64,000 nt of DNA from Macrolepiota albuminosa. Taxonomy: Eukaryota; Basidiomycota; Agaricomycetes; Agaricales; Agaricaceae. Position numbers and translations under genes: made by a program. Positions 1-12,600 of this stretch are shown here, one piece after another. Location of the stretch: the NCBI GenBank assembly GCA_027475525.1, contig JAMWFC010000113.1, positions 2,034,001-2,098,000 of the forward strand, in the 5' to 3' direction. The notes under the pieces are model-generated. The model made no database searches and was not told where the DNA came from. It was given only the letters and a program-made list of their open reading frames with translations. Within the stretch, counting starts at the first letter, position 1; the number at the start of each line of letters is the position of its first letter.

Positions 1-294
1 CCTAGAGTGCCTGGATTGCAGAGTGAGCTCATCTACAGCAGGCCCTGGGACTTCGTCTCTGTTGTTATTGCCACGGTCAGCTCTCTCTTTGGCTTCCCTT
101 TCTACTTGCTCTGCTTCCCAGGTTGCTTTTCTACGCTCCAACACCGCTGATCAGAGATTGGAAAGGGCATCTGCAGCTTGTTCTTCAGACATTCCTTCTC
201 TTCCGTGAACAAAGGCTTCTCTGGTAAACCTGTGTTCCTCAGATCTGAAATCTGGGGCTACTTCCAGATTGGGGTCAACGGTAAGCATAATCAT
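1..294 (-). pseudogene. fragment of a transposon-associated ORF
   Basis: On the minus strand an almost open frame starts at an ATG at 294 and runs off the left edge, broken by one in-frame TGA near position 168. The peptide has a pattern I associate with agaricomycete transposon-linked proteins (RSEEHRFTREAF, then EEQAADALSNL, then RKATWEAEQVEREAKERA). It is rich in Glu and Arg and probably helical. I cannot name the family with certainty. The stop and the surrounding retroelement debris argue for a dead copy. Confidence 0.4.
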
Positions 295-3290
295 AATTGG
301 AGACAATAAGAAAACACTTGAGTACAAAGTATTACGGTAATAAAATTTCTAATCGTAAACAGATCAAGTATGAGAGGGCGGCAAAAAAAATTAGAAGGTG
401 GCTGTCACGAGAAAGAAGAGAATTTCAGTTGGAGTGCACAGCCACCTCTTTCAAAGACCACACCTTGTCTACCACTCGTGTCCTCATAACGAACAGACTA
501 GCCCTCAAAGTTTAGTTAGTAACAAATATATGGTACTTTTCTGATCTTAAAGTCTGTGTTGGGCATGCTAGAATGTATTGAGAGAGTCCTGGGCAGGTCT
601 CAGAGAACACATCAATAATATGGTAAAAAGGTGGAAAGGGGTTCAGCAAGGATAAGGTGCTAGAACTAAAAGCACCTATGAAGTGGGTGGTAAGGCAAGT
701 GCAGTAAGACAAGCAGCAAGAATACAATAAGCTTAGCAACTTCTAGGCTGCATTGATGCCTGCCATAAGTGTGAAGCATGATGTTATTGTAAATTGAAAG
801 TGGGAAATAGCAAGTGCCAGAGAGGTTTCATTAATCAGCGACTAATTGCTAATTGACTTTACTGACAACAGCCGACTACTTGACCATTGCTGACTAAAAT
901 CTGATCTGAAGTGTAATGTAGACAAAAGTAAGCTGAGGCAAGAAACTCTGTTTTGGGTTGGTGAGGTACAAGTTGGTAAGTATTTTTTATACTACATTGA
1001 GTTCACCATTGCCAGATAACTAATAATGCCAAAGTGCAGTGAACTGGAAAATTTTACAAGGTAGCTCCAATGGCTTCACAATCCTGCCATCCATCTAACA
1101 TGCTAAGTGATGCCAGGCAGCAGATCGTGATGCTAAACTATTAGTCTATCAAACCTGCTGTCTGCCCAATCTGCTAAGTGATGTCAGGCACTAAATCAAG
1201 ATGCTAAGCACTGTCAGATGCCAAGGTCAAATGCCAAGCTGTCTATCATTTTTTGATAGATCATCAATTCTGTTGCTAAGTGCTGTCATTAATGATTGAT
1301 GTCATCTGTCAGTTGTCATTCTGTCTGCCATCAGCACTATCATTGATCAAATCTGCTTCTTGCCATGTGCAGCCATTAAATATCACCAAAATTGGTCAGA
1401 TTGCATGCACTAAAGTATCCTGAGCCAGTGCTATACTGCTGTGGCCTGCTATTGATGCATTGATCCTGTATAGGGTCTTATCAGTGGTCATTCATATGTG
1501 CTAAGAGTAGACACATCATCAGACTAAGCTCAGAGTAGAGTTGGACATGGTCTGAAAACTGGTCCCCTGACAAATGTGGAAGTTGAAATCAAGCAAACCA
1601 CTTACAAGCATGTGGTGTTTGACTTGTGAGGCCTTGCCAGGATCCAGACAACTGGGAGAAGGTCATGGTTGATGATTGCTTCTGACCATGCAGGTGTCAG
1701 AGGACAGGTTTTCAGACTGTGTCCAACTCTACTCCAAGCTTAGTCTGACAATGCACCCACTCTTAGGACATTTGAATGACTGCTCAGCCCATCCTATCCT
1801 CTTTTGTCTACTATTAGTCAGCCTTGATGAGTCATATGCATGGACCTTACTCAGCATCAAATATTGTTAGTCATACTCCATTACATACTGGAGCTCAATT
1901 AGTTAAGCAGTATTAGTAATTAGCATAGCCACCAATATAGTATATAAAGGCAGCCTGTGGATAGAATATCCCCAGGCTGAACAATAGCAGTGTTCTTCTG
2001 GCCTACATACCAAACTTACTGTAAGCTTATTTGATGTCAATCAATGAGAAAGCATGTGAGTATAGGAATACTGTAATGATGTGAGAAAGGAATATTTGAG
2101 TGATAAGTTGAGTGTGAATTGCAAGAAAGAAATGTATTGATTTCTTGAGCCCTGATACAGTTCTCAAGCTTTGGTTTTCCCTTCTGAGAGTGAGATGAGG
2201 ACAAGGTGTTGATTGTTGACTTTTTGGCAAGGGCAGACTTAAGGTTTATGCAGTTGTAACTTAGAGAGTGGTCTCCCATGAACCGATATCAGCCCCAACT
2301 CATATTATTTAAAATAACATATTTACAAGGAGTGGCTTGAGATAATCACATAAGTAATGGGCCCATGCCTGCTCATTAAGAGTTGAGTGGATGCAGGGAA
2401 GATGGAAGCAGTTGTGAAGAGACATATCGGTGCAGTGATAAGCCTGCATTGTGGCTGGCTACAGATGGCACCAATATCCACACCTCACATTAGCCCACTG
2501 GTACCACCAGAAGCACCATACTCTAATGCTTCTGGCACTATTTTTTCCATATTTTTACACTAATAACTCACAGCTACAAACTCCAATTATTCTCAGACCA
2601 CTTTTTATGGCACCACTTATTCTTTGCACTACTGTTGACACCTCGCCACATCTTGCCACTTGCACTCCAAGGCTATACATTTACATGGACACTTGGCATC
2701 AGTCAATTTGGCATAATGCTCTTAGCCAGTAGCAGCGCTTACAGGATAGAATAATGAAGTATTTCCATAACAGCATTATTATGGACTTTTTTACTATACA
2801 ATTCAATTTATCAGTTCACCACACTCTAGCAGCGCTTAACCTCTTAGCGTTGGCTAACTTTTTTTACTATAAATACTTACTTTTTGTTAGTAGTACAAGA
2901 TATCAATTTGGTGGTAAGGATTGTATCCCAACATTTTGGTCACCATATGCAACAGACTACCTCTTGTTGACCATGTCAAGCAAAAGGACTCTGCTTTAGT
3001 TTTCTATCTCTTTCTCTCTAGCGCCTTGCAACTACGGCTTGGCATTTGTGCTTAGATCCACTAAGCAATCTCATCCTTTTATTATTCCATTCTAGATGCT
3101 AACACTTAGCACCTTTTAGCAACCTTTTCCCACACCTCTTAGCGCCCTTCCCTAGCAACTCTCCTGCACCTCTTAGCACTTCCCCTTAGCAACTCTTAGC
3201 ACCCTGTAGCCATGTTTTGGAGCCTTACACATGTGCCTCTAACTATCCACTTGCCTTGCCACCAACCTCTTGTCTACCATGTGTTCTCTG
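295..3290. other. intergenic AT-rich region without a supportable gene
   Basis: I see no credible coding frame on either strand; the short open frames have no domain pattern and no splice logic. The stretch contains degenerate short repeats: variants of GCTAAGTGATGTCAGGCA between about 1090 and 1300, and variants of CCTCTTAGCACC between about 2830 and 3220. It also holds an imperfect inverted repeat (listed separately) and a TATATAAAG box near 1940 that could belong to an old LTR promoter. It is best read as decayed repetitive DNA. Confidence 0.5.
1475..1800. repeat. imperfect inverted repeat
   Basis: The left arm (about 1480-1575) and the right arm (about 1690-1797) are reverse complements at roughly 80-85 percent by eye. 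Both contain CAGACTAAGC, AGTAGAGTTGGACA and GTCTGAAAAC in the same order when one arm is reversed. About 115 bp lie between them. This could be a non-autonomous DNA element or a folded-back insertion. No clean target-site duplication was recognised. Confidence 0.5.
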
Positions 3291-3295
3291 GGACC

Positions 3296-4052
3296 TGTCA
3301 GGTTTTGCTGAATTGGGGGCTTTCCAGGAAAGCAATGCCCTTATGAGGTGGACTTGATCTACGTGCACTCGGATGTCTGGAACTCTGGACTGAGCTTTCA
3401 GGATTCAAGACGCGAATAGGGAATTCCTGGGATAGGGGACTTAGTCTGGGGATCAGGTGGAGATGAAGAGTTAAGAGGGTTTGAGTCGAGTCGAGAACTG
3501 GAGGTTCTGAGACGAGACCTGGTTAGTAAAGTTTAAGTTGTGAAGTGCATACTAGTCTTAGGAGCACGCAAACAATTTGAGTGTGCCAGTCAAAGCATAC
3601 CAATCAGGCATACCAGTCAGTCAAAGGGGCACACAAGCAAATAAGTGTAATATCAAGACTGGCAAATACAACGGGGAACTACGCTATAAGTACTACGGGG
3701 CCAGGTCCAGGTCTCTGGAGTTCTGAAATGTCTGGGATAAGTTCCGGAGGACATTGAGTAGTGGGAGGGGAACTGTATACTGGGATCGTGCATGTGGGGC
3801 ACATAATAAATTGAAGTCGTGATGCGTGATGCGTGATAGCCCGGAAGCGGGTAGCATGATCTGATCATTGAGTTGATCCTGAGGTCCATGATGCAGGGTT
3901 CTTGAGGGTGCCAGGTGATGGCGGCCTTTGATGCATGTGATGACGGTGTCGGTAGTTGTGATAGCAGGGCATGTTTGTGGGGTCAAAGAGAGAGTCTCAG
4001 ATGGGGTTCCAGGGGTGTTCCAGGTTGGACCTGGAGGGGAGGGGTCGTGACA
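3296..4052 (-). mobile_element. solo LTR of a Ty3-type retrotransposon
   Basis: This 757-bp block is the reverse complement of a diverged copy at 13522-14302. Read on the minus strand it begins TGTCACGACCCC and ends CCTGACA, the TG...CA form of an LTR. It is flanked by the 5-bp direct repeat GGACC (3291-3295 and 4053-4057), the length expected for a Ty3 integrase. No internal region lies next to it, so it is a solo LTR left by recombination between the two LTRs of a full element. Confidence 0.85.
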
Positions 4053-4158
4053 GGACCTGTCCAGGACTCTCACACACACTTAGTGCACCCAAAGCTATAT
4101 TGGCTAAGTAGCTGTCTTAGTGATAGTGCATGCAGTACTCAGCTTGATTTGGGCATCA

Positions 4159-5171
4159 TCAGCGGGGAGTAGTGTTGGGACGAGAAGGTGGCAGGAGGAG
4201 AGGTGTTGAGGGGAACCAGTGAAGAGAAACCAAAGGACAGAAGGGTCCTGAGAAAGGTGTGGGGGCTGATGGATAGAGACCTGCCAGGCCCTCTACCTTG
4301 TGCTGATGTTTGCCATGGTTTGCCTTTCCACAGGTGGCACACAAGTGGAGGTGGCCCCAGGGCATGAGCTGGTGAGGCAATGTTCTTCATTGAATTTCCT
4401 GCATATTGTGCTGGGTGTAGATAGAGTTTTGGCCTTAGAATGCTTTGTTGGCAAGGCTTTGCAATGAGCATAGACATGCTCAGAAAGCAGATTATTGTCC
4501 CGCTTTGCCCATTGAGAGAAGTTGCCTGCTGTCATTTTTGCTCTCCTGCAGTTGAAGAAGACTGTATGATAGTCATACACTGCTGACTATTTATATTCTG
4601 CCACCAACTTTACCAGGTGGGCCATGTAGCAGAAAAATGCACTGGTAGCTGCTGCATTATTGACATGAAATGCAAGGATGTTGAAGTAGGTTTGGAGAGG
4701 GATGATGACTGAGAAGAATGTCCTGTATTCCTTAGCTGTCCTGTTGCTTACTTCGAATTGATTTGTTGCTCCATTGAACGTGTATGCTGTCTCTTTGTTG
4801 TGATTGGTGGAGTTGAGTTTGTGGAGATCAGTTGTCTTGAATTTGTGCCTGATAATAGCTGCAATGACTGCTGTGTCAACATCAGAGAAGTAGGTGTGAA
4901 GAGAGAGAGAAGTAGCAGAGGATGCACTGTTAATGCCAGAGCCTGGGATGGGTGGTACAAATGGGGATCCAGCAGTTGGTGCTGGCAACACAGGTGGTGG
5001 AATAGCTGAGGGGGGTGAGGAGGCTGCAGCCAGGGTGTTAAACCTTGCTAGCAGGTCCTGCATCATGCCACAAAGTTCTGTGTGGAAATTACAAAGCATG
5101 TTGAGTTTGTCTGTGATTGACGTGTTGGCCAAAGTCATAGTAGTGTCTGGAGAGCTTGGAGAAGCTCTCAC
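4159..5171 (-). pseudogene. decayed gag-like ORF with zinc knuckle
   Basis: The minus-strand frame from 5171 to 4587 encodes a Ser/Pro/Ala-rich N-terminus followed by a helical stretch. After a stop it resumes (4580-4293) with NFSQWAKRDNNLLSEHVYA and ICRKFNEEHC. A shift to another frame gives HLCATCGKANHGKH, which looks like a CCH zinc knuckle. The order (variable N-terminus, helical core, Cys-rich end) fits a retroelement nucleocapsid protein, possibly of DIRS or tyrosine-recombinase type. Stops and at least one frameshift make it non-functional. No pol region follows; the solo LTR lies downstream. Confidence 0.45.
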
Positions 5172-5538
5172 AAAATGTCTGTCTGGAGCTCAAAGAGTCT
5201 GGAGGGGGCATGCACAAGCAGGCATGTGTCTAGAAAGACTGATTAACAATGATAAAAATATGTGACATAATGTGCGTCCAGACAGGCATGCTGTGAGTGC
5301 AGTGTGAGACAACTAGTAAAAGAGATAGGTAATAAAACTTACCTGCAAGTGCAGTAAGACAACAAAGAACTTGTACACATGCCTACAGGTATTATAAGCG
5401 TTTAGATGACAATGGTGGCTACAAAGACAAAGGGATCGGTAGTCAGGAGCCAGAGCTGAGTGTGCTAATGTGATGAGGCAAAGGGATTGATCTTATTATT
5501 GACCCAAATTAACCACGGGCAACCTCTTCCATCATCAC

Positions 5539-6520
5539 TTGCCTGAGCTATGTCTAGCAATGTCTGACCACTCGGTTAGCCTTGCCAGTCCCTTCCCTGA
5601 CTCCTGCCCACCTCTAAGCTCACTTGATTCCCACTTGTCACCAGTGCTCACTAGCTCTGTAGAAGGAGTTCCACAGATGTTAAGTGTTCTTTTTATAGCA
5701 GGGGCTAAGACAGATATGTGGTATTTGTCCTACAAGACAAAGAAAGCAACTGTCACATGCCTATGGTCTTTTAACATTAGAGTAGAGAATCAGATAGGCT
5801 ACCACATCAAGTTTGTCAGAACTGACAAGAGGACAGAGTTTTTGAATGACCTGTAGAGTAAACACTGTAACAAGAAGGGCATCATCCATGAAACCACCAT
5901 GCCATGGTCATTGTCAGCAAATGGTGTGGCAAAAAAGAAGAATTGCACTGTGTTGAACCTTGCTAGGAGCATGCTTAGCAATTCAAGACTGCTTGCACAC
6001 TACTAGGGCAAGGTGACCATCAATGGCCATCTACATCTGTGACTTTATACCAACCAGCAGACACTCAGGAAAAACCCCACACAAGACACAAATTGTTGGA
6101 AGCCCAATGTATTTGTAACACTTCCAGAGGATTGAACCAACAACCTCAGGAAAACTGGAACTAGCAGGGCTTGAACCTGCATTGCATGTTACTATTACAC
6201 CATAGTTCTGTGTTACTACTTGCTTTTTCTTGTCAACTAGTACCATTCTAGCTCCAGTCAATAGGGGCTTAGGCATAACCCTGGGCTTTAACTAAGGTGT
6301 ATTGACACACCCTTACAGTATTTCACCTGAGACCTTTTGGGTCACCTATGTGAAGATACCCAGGAAAAACAACTCCAACAAACTTGATATGAGGTCAGTC
6401 AAAGCAGTGCTGGTTGGGTATTTTGGTCAAGGGGATTTACAAGCTGCTGGACTGCACAACCAGGAGAATTTTCCACTAGTGTGACATGATGTTTAAGGAG
6501 GGGCCAGGAAATTGGACCTT
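5539..6520 (+). pseudogene. Ty1/copia pol fragment (integrase region), interrupted
   Basis: The first part (to about 6110) shows the copia integrase core in order: YHIKFVRTDKRTEF, then HETTMPWSLSANGVAKKKN, then LNLARSMLSNS and, in another frame, GKTPHKT. The match resumes at about 6320 with HLRPFGSPM, then KLDMRS and AVLVGYF, ending with DVMFKE, the usual copia order after the integrase. Between the two halves lies about 200 bp of unrelated sequence with a tRNA-like element. Several in-frame stops are present. No protease, RT or RNase H part is visible, so this is an internal fragment. Confidence 0.75.
6158..6208 (-). other. tRNA-like sequence lacking an anticodon arm (possible SINE head)
   Basis: Read on the minus strand, GAACTA at the start pairs with TAGTTC at the end as an acceptor stem. 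A box-A-like motif (TGGTGTAATAG) and a perfect T-arm with box B (GCAGG TTCAAGC CCTGC) follow. Only 51 nt separate the acceptor ends, about 20 less than a tRNA, and no anticodon arm fits. A second GGTTCAATCC motif follows downstream at about 6132. Box A plus box B in a decayed copia fragment suggests a tRNA-derived SINE or a deleted tRNA copy. Confidence 0.45.
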
Positions 6521-6575
6521 GCCTGACAATGGGGACAAATTATCTGACCTGTTTGACATTTTAGACATCCACATG

Positions 6576-6729
6576 AGAACTCCCAACAAGCTGCAGGGTG
6601 ATACAGCAGTATGCAGAGATACAACCCTGCACCAGGTTCTGCAGGCAATGACAGAACTCCCAACAAGCTGCAGGGTGATACAGCAGTATGCAGAGATACA
6701 ACCCTGCACCAGGTTCTGCAGGCAATGAC
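6576..6729. repeat. perfect 77-bp tandem duplication
   Basis: Copy 1 is 6576-6652 and copy 2 is 6653-6729, identical base for base. It belongs to a set of seven perfect duplications with the same 77-bp period in this window and is probably an assembly artefact. Confidence 0.9.
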
Positions 6730-6757
6730 ATGTGAGGCTGAGCCTAAGCAATCAGGC

Positions 6758-6930
6758 TGTAACGGAACGTCACACTTGTACTAGTGTCAACAACACTATA
6801 GGTATCCAGTAGAGTATTATATAAGATAACATCTTGTATTCACTCTAGTTCTAGTCAATCCAATACTGCGGTCTGATTCAGCACTGTATGATACACACAA
6901 GATCGTTCTAGCTTGTAACCAATGGTTACA
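6758..6930 (+). mobile_element. possible short LTR upstream of the Ty3-like element
   Basis: The segment begins TGTAACGGAACG and ends GGTTACA, so its termini are a short inverted repeat of TG...CA type. It carries a TATATAAG-like box near 6813. About 22 bp further on, CTGCTATCAGC resembles a primer-binding site for initiator tRNA-Met. It lies just before the gag-like remnants starting at about 7100. I found no matching 3' copy, so the assignment rests on position and termini alone. Confidence 0.35.
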
Positions 6931-7068
6931 TTTTTTTGAATCTTCTGCTATCAGCTTTAGACTCTAGGCTTGTTACTGACTAGGCAACTCAGTAACCAAT
7001 GGTTACATTTTTTTGAATCTTCTGCTATCAGCTTTAGACTCTAGGCTTGTTACTGACTAGGCAACTCA
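6915..7068. repeat. perfect 77-bp tandem duplication
   Basis: Copy 1 is 6915-6991 and copy 2 is 6992-7068. It straddles the proposed LTR end, so that boundary is uncertain. It is one of the seven 77-bp duplications. Confidence 0.9.
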
Positions 7069-7301
7069 TCACCAAAACCTCTCAATTTCTGTTGGCATCA
7101 CATCAACAACGTGCTTCCATGACTGGCTCTCTTGATCTGGACCCTTCTTTTCCAGCCACAGACACAGGTGACCCACCTGTGTCTCAAGCTGTAAAGACGC
7201 AATCTATGTCTGCTTACCAGCCCTTGCCAAAGCAGGATGAAAAGATATCTTGCAATGTCAGCGTGAGCTTTGGAATGCTAGGTGGGCTATCCATGTCATG
7301 A

Positions 7302-9646
7302 ATGATGTCCATTGTATGGCCTGGTGGTAAACCAGGGGAGAGATCTGCGGTCTCAGAAGTGTCGCTACCAGCGAGCCAAATGCCTTCATTGATGTACCTA
7401 GTATTGCCTGGAAGCTCATCAGCTCAGTCCAAAGGTCAGCCAGACCTTACCCAGTACTTGGAAATGATACAAGACAGTGCATTTGCACATAGCACCCCAT
7501 TCCAGACTGCACCAACTGAATGGCATTTGGAGTACGTGGCAGATGCTGCTACTGAGCCAGGACCGTCGTCATTGATGACACAGGGACAGAAGCAAGAACC
7601 AGCTATAGTGGTCAGTAAGGAGGACAAAGAGGTCGTAAGGTCAGGAAAGGCATTGTCAATGCCTAGAATTTCAGAGTTGCATGGAGGGGCCAGCAAACAG
7701 CCACAGGTGAGGCATGGAGGCCTCAGAAGAGCTCTGGACTTAGAGTCTGAGCTGGAGTCCTCAGATAATGAGGAAAGCAAGAGGTCGCATTTGACCCTGT
7801 CTATCTAGTTACAGCTGGTATTGGATCAATATCTATTGGTTGCGAAGGAATCAATGCAAAAGTGTCTGCAGCTTTATGTAGTAAAGCACCTACAGTTACT
7901 GGCTGCTAGGAGCCACGATGTACCTTGTGCAGATTCAACTGAATATATCAAACTATTTGTGCATATCTTTGAACTCAAAGTGGTGGAATACCTCAAGTGC
8001 AAAGAGGTGTGGGAGTCAGCAGTCTCAATGGCCACTTCAGCTGACTTAGTGGAATGTGAAATGAGTGTGTGCCGACGAGCGCCATTGATTGCGGACGCAA
8101 TGGAATTGCTGAACATGCCTCATGAGGCCAATGAGTCTCAGCAAGACTATGTTAGGCATCAAAATGCCATGAACTGTCAATGCATTGTCAGCGGAGTGCC
8201 TCAACAGGCCTTATCTGAAGTAGAGACTGTGACAATGACTCCAGCAGAGCCAGAGGCATTACTTGCGGTGCAAGAGGTTAAGATACCTTGAAAGCAAGTC
8301 ACTATCAAGGAAGAGATGGACAAAGTCCACATTCTTGAGGAGCAAACGCAACCATGATGCATAGTACAACGTATCCACCTAGTGGACAACTGGAACAAAT
8401 GTGTCAATTACCAGAGGATGTGCAACCAGGACTTGCACGATTATGGTGAGTCGTTGATTGATGACCAGGGGATAGCCTTTGAAGGGCGTGAAGGTGTAAT
8501 GCCTGTCAATGACATGCGGCAACAATTTGCGGCTCAAACTGCTGAACCAGACAGGGATCCAGATGGTAGCGGTGCTAGTAGTGATCACTATGGGAGTATG
8601 GAGCCAAATCATTGCAATAACAATGGTGGGGGTCATGATCATAGACAGAACAATTGAGATGATCATAATCGTTGTAATAGTGGCAGGCATGCTGGTAAAT
8701 CACCAGTGGAGCAAGAAGTGAGGCAACAGCCTACTCCACAGCCAGAAAGAATGGCCAACAAACACCTGTTTTGCAGCCCCTGGGCATTTTTGATGCCTGC
8801 ACCTCATGATTTGCATGAAACTATGCCAGGAATGAATAAGGCAGTCAGGATCCATATGGATCATATGTATGACTGCCTCACTCAACTGGTGGATGACTCC
8901 TTAGGAGTTAGGTTCAAATTCTCTGCTGGGGTAAGCCCTCACAAATCTGACAGTAAGCACATACATGCATATGCTGGGGGGCATAGGTTCTCCCAGCTGG
9001 AGGATTGGGCCATGGACATCTGTTACCATCTGGCAGCTTGCTGCTATGGTGGAGATGACATGGACCAGGAAAGAATATTCATGCTACATGAATTTATAGA
9101 AGGAGAGGCTTGGAATTGGTTCTGTCACCATGTCCTTCACATTAATCATGACAAATCATATTAGATGTTTAAGGAGGTCCTGATAGGACTGTATAACCGC
9201 TTTGTCAACACAGCAACGATGCAGAAAGCTTGGGATGCCTTTAAAAAAGCAGTGTATGATGCTAAGACTGGCATCCAGACATTTTATAATGACCTGGTGG
9301 GTCATGCACAGAATATGGCCATCTATCCAGATGAATACACAATTTGCAATACATTCCTGGATGGAATACCTGCAGATATGAGGAGAGTGTTGATATGCGA
9401 TGACAATTTGTCTTCGGAGATCAGTACTGTAACCGAATTCTTGGCATATGCCATTTGTTATGAGCAGTCAATATGTACTGCAAATCATTATAAACAGCGT
9501 AGCGCATGCCAAGGGCCTGTGAACCGCCAGACAGGGAAGGTGGGAACCTTCCTGGCCAAATGGTCAGAGATGGAGAACAATTGGTCATCAGTGACAACAA
9601 GAATGACAAGGTTGTCAAGGAGGTGGAAGAAGAGCTGCAAGTAGAG
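7302..9646 (+). pseudogene. Ty3-like gag remnant
   Basis: Several consecutive plus-strand frames (7302-7808, 7821-8291, 8382-8657, 8706-9164, 9165-9644) form a broken polyprotein. The last two are in the same frame, separated only by a TAG at 9162. The core (about 8980-9440) has features of a retrotransposon gag: FSQLEDWAMD, FIEGEAWNWF, then FYNDLVGHAQ and ADMRRVLI. The N-terminal part is acidic and unstructured. A protease follows directly. Scattered TAG and TGA codons, as in C-to-T decay, make the element inactive. Confidence 0.6.
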
Positions 9647-9649
9647 GCT

Positions 9650-10306
9650 GATGGCTCAGATGTGGAGGATGCTAAGAGCGTCCAGATAGATGGCAATGAA
9701 TACGTCGCAGTGAACATGTACAACAGCAACTACTATACTTGCGATGACAAGGAAGAACACTTGTTTGCACTGACCAAGTGCTGTGGAGATCAACACGTCC
9801 AAATGAGACATGTCACACTGCAGAAAGCAACCAATAAGTTGCAGCGGCCATGATATACTCCTGAAGAGAAGGAGTGTTTGGTAAGCTATGTGGATGTCAA
9901 TGAACATCCTGCCTGGACTTTGTGGGACTCAGGGAGTACCACTACGGGCATTATGCCCCAGTTTGCTCATGTTAACGCAATTTGCGTTCATGAGTTGGAG
10001 GAGCCATTGATGCTCCAGTTGGGGACCATAAGGAGTTGTGCCATGGTACAGTTTGATGCTGAAGTGAAGATAAAGATGTCAGGGACATCGACTAAGGAGT
10101 ATGTAGACATAGTGAATTTTGATCACTACAATATGATCATTGGTACACCATTTATGCATAAGAACAAGGTGTCTTTGGACTTTGTGAATGACATGGTTGT
10201 TGTGAATGGTGTGTCTTTGAAGGCAGAGAAATTTGTGTTAAACAACACGGATGGTTGCCTGAGGTGCTATTGTACAACTGAAAAGCGGCATGATGAATGC
10301 AACTGA
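9650..10306 (+). pseudogene. Ty3-like retropepsin remnant
   Basis: The frame 9878-10306 contains WTLWDSGSTTTGIMP, the DSG active-site loop of an aspartic protease in the DT/SG form. About 70 residues later comes YNMIIGTPFMHKNKVSLDF, the flap-proximal hydrophobic-GxPF motif of Ty3 proteases. An acidic linker in another frame (to 9853) joins it to gag. Its place between gag and reverse transcriptase is the usual Ty3 order. Frame changes on both sides show decay. Confidence 0.7.
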
Positions 10307-10339
10307 CTAGATGGTTGCAAGAGAGCGACTGTACAGGAC

Positions 10340-12600
10340 GTGGAGGACGAGCATGTCCCACCAAAAAGCTTGCCGGCAGACTTGCCGGCTATCTTGATGT
10401 CTGAGGAAGAGTTTCAAGGAGCTCTGAAAAAGGGGAAGCATGCGGATATGGTCAGGTATACAAATGGAAAGCCTAATCAGGCTACACAGCATAAGAATGA
10501 GCATAGTAAACATGTGGTGGAGTCGCTAGAATGCCAGCTGACAGGCTCTTGAGTGAGGATAGAGGATCTCGTCAAGGACGAGGGATATAGTACAATGGGA
10601 ACTGTGAGAAGCACGAGGTTGCTAATGGATCAACCAGTGCCTTGGCCAGAAGTGCAATGGGTGTATGACCTGCGAATGCCATGAGAGTGGAATGAGTTGG
10701 TAGTGTCAATGATGACACATACTAGGGAAAGGGTGCAGTCAACCCAGACAGGAGAAGTATACCGTCATGCATGGGAGGATGAAATCTCTGAAGCGTCGGA
10801 TATTGTATTTGATGGGGTATTGCTGAAGGCGAGAAGCGTGCAATCGTTGTCAAATATGACAAGAGTGGCGAGGAGGCAACCAGTCATAAAGTTGAATCTG
10901 GGGGATCTCACAGAAGAGCATGTACGTGCCTTATGGGAGTGATTTGAACCAAAGATTCAGCTGCGCATAGCACATGTATTAAAAGGGAAAGGCAAGGCAG
11001 TGAGCCTTATAGAGGAAGATATTCCTTGATTGCACTAGCAATGGCAACATGAGTTTGCTGATATTGTCAACAGAACAAAAGAAGAACTTCCTCCATGGCA
11101 GGAGGCTAATCATGAGATTAATCTTATTGACAATAATAAGCAGTACAAGTACCATTTGCCTCGCTGTCTGTGAGCACTACAGGATCAGCTTTGTGAAAAG
11201 ACGAACAGATACATAAACGCAAAGTGGTGGGAACCACAACCTGCGGTGCAAGCTGCACCTTTACTTTGTATTTCCAAGAAGGATGAGATGTTACAAACTG
11301 CATTGGATGCACAACAGCACAATGATAATATAGTCAAGAACATAACACCCCTTCCAGATCAGGAAGTCATACACGAAGATGTTGCCACAGCAAAATATAA
11401 GTCAAAAATTGATCTAACAGATGCATACAAACAGGTTTGCATACATGAAGAAGATATACCAAAGATGCTGTTTTTGTCCCTGATGGGGACATTCATGAGT
11501 AATATCATGCAGATTGGTAACTGTAATGCACTAGCAACATTCCAGAGGTTAATGACCTCAATCTTCCGAGATGTAATTGGGAAGTTTATGCACATTTATT
11601 TAGATGATATATTCATCTTTTCAGACTCCATTGAGGAGCATGAGCAGCATCTACGAGTTGTATTTAAACAACTATGTAAGGCCAGCCTCTACCTCAAATG
11701 GAAGAAGTATGAGTTGTATGCACCTAGTATAGACTGTCTTGGTCACATCATTGACGAGAAGGGTATTCACCTGGACACAGACAAACTTGATCAAATTTGA
11801 GAGTGGCGTACTCCACACACGTATAATGATATCCAGTGCTTTGTTGAATTAGTGAACTATATTGGTAACTTTTTACCAGATATCATGCATACACTGGGCC
11901 ACTGATGGCCATGACCCAGAATGGGTTCCCTTTCTACTGGAGACTGCTGCATCAGCGGTGCTTCGAGATGATTAAGCACATTTGCACAAAGATGCCAGTG
12001 ATCTGGCCAATTGATCCATGCATTGACAAGCCCATTTGGCTCATATGCGATGTATCAAAGACCAGGGTTGGGGCCATGTTTGGCCAAGGTAAAACATGGC
12101 AAACTTGCCAATTAGCAGGATTTATGTCTTGTAAGTTCACTGCTGCACAGCAGAACTATGCTGTTCATGAGTTGGAAACACTCGCTATCCTGGAAGCCCT
12201 TCTAAAGTGGGAGAATAAGCTGATGGGGTATAAGATCCATATCATTATGGATTACGAGGCACTCAAGTTTTTTAAGATCCAAGTGCACCTATCACCATGA
12301 CAACATTGCTGGATCAACTACATGTCGCAATATCAGTTCAACATCACCTATGTAAAAGGTGAATTGAACAAGGTGGCAGACTGCCTGTCTCGATATTTTG
12401 AGAGTGATACTCAAGATAATGTCCATGATGCACACAACTATGTTCAAGTGGACAAATGCATTGACCTGGAGAGTGAGGACTTGCTCCTGCATAGGTTCCA
12501 TGAAATCAAGGAACATACAGTCAAGCTATGCACCATGCAAGCGCAGGAATCATATCACACCAAGCAACTGCAAGAACAGTGAGAAGCTCGCAATGATAGG
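10340..12600 (+). pseudogene. Ty3-like reverse transcriptase-RNase H remnant, no integrase seen
   Basis: After about 900 bp of broken linker, the frame 11246-11800 carries the polymerase: SKIDLTDAYKQV, then GKFMHIYLDDIFIFS with the catalytic YLDD, then LGHIIDEKGI. After a stop, 11905-12300 continues with the Ty3 RNase H region (PIWLICDVSKTRVGAM, then YAVHELETLAILEAL). The closing KGELNKVADCLSR lies in the next frame at about 12355. The usual integrase zinc finger and catalytic core are not recognisable between 12600 and 13500, so the 3' part is lost or unrecognisable. Confidence 0.75.
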
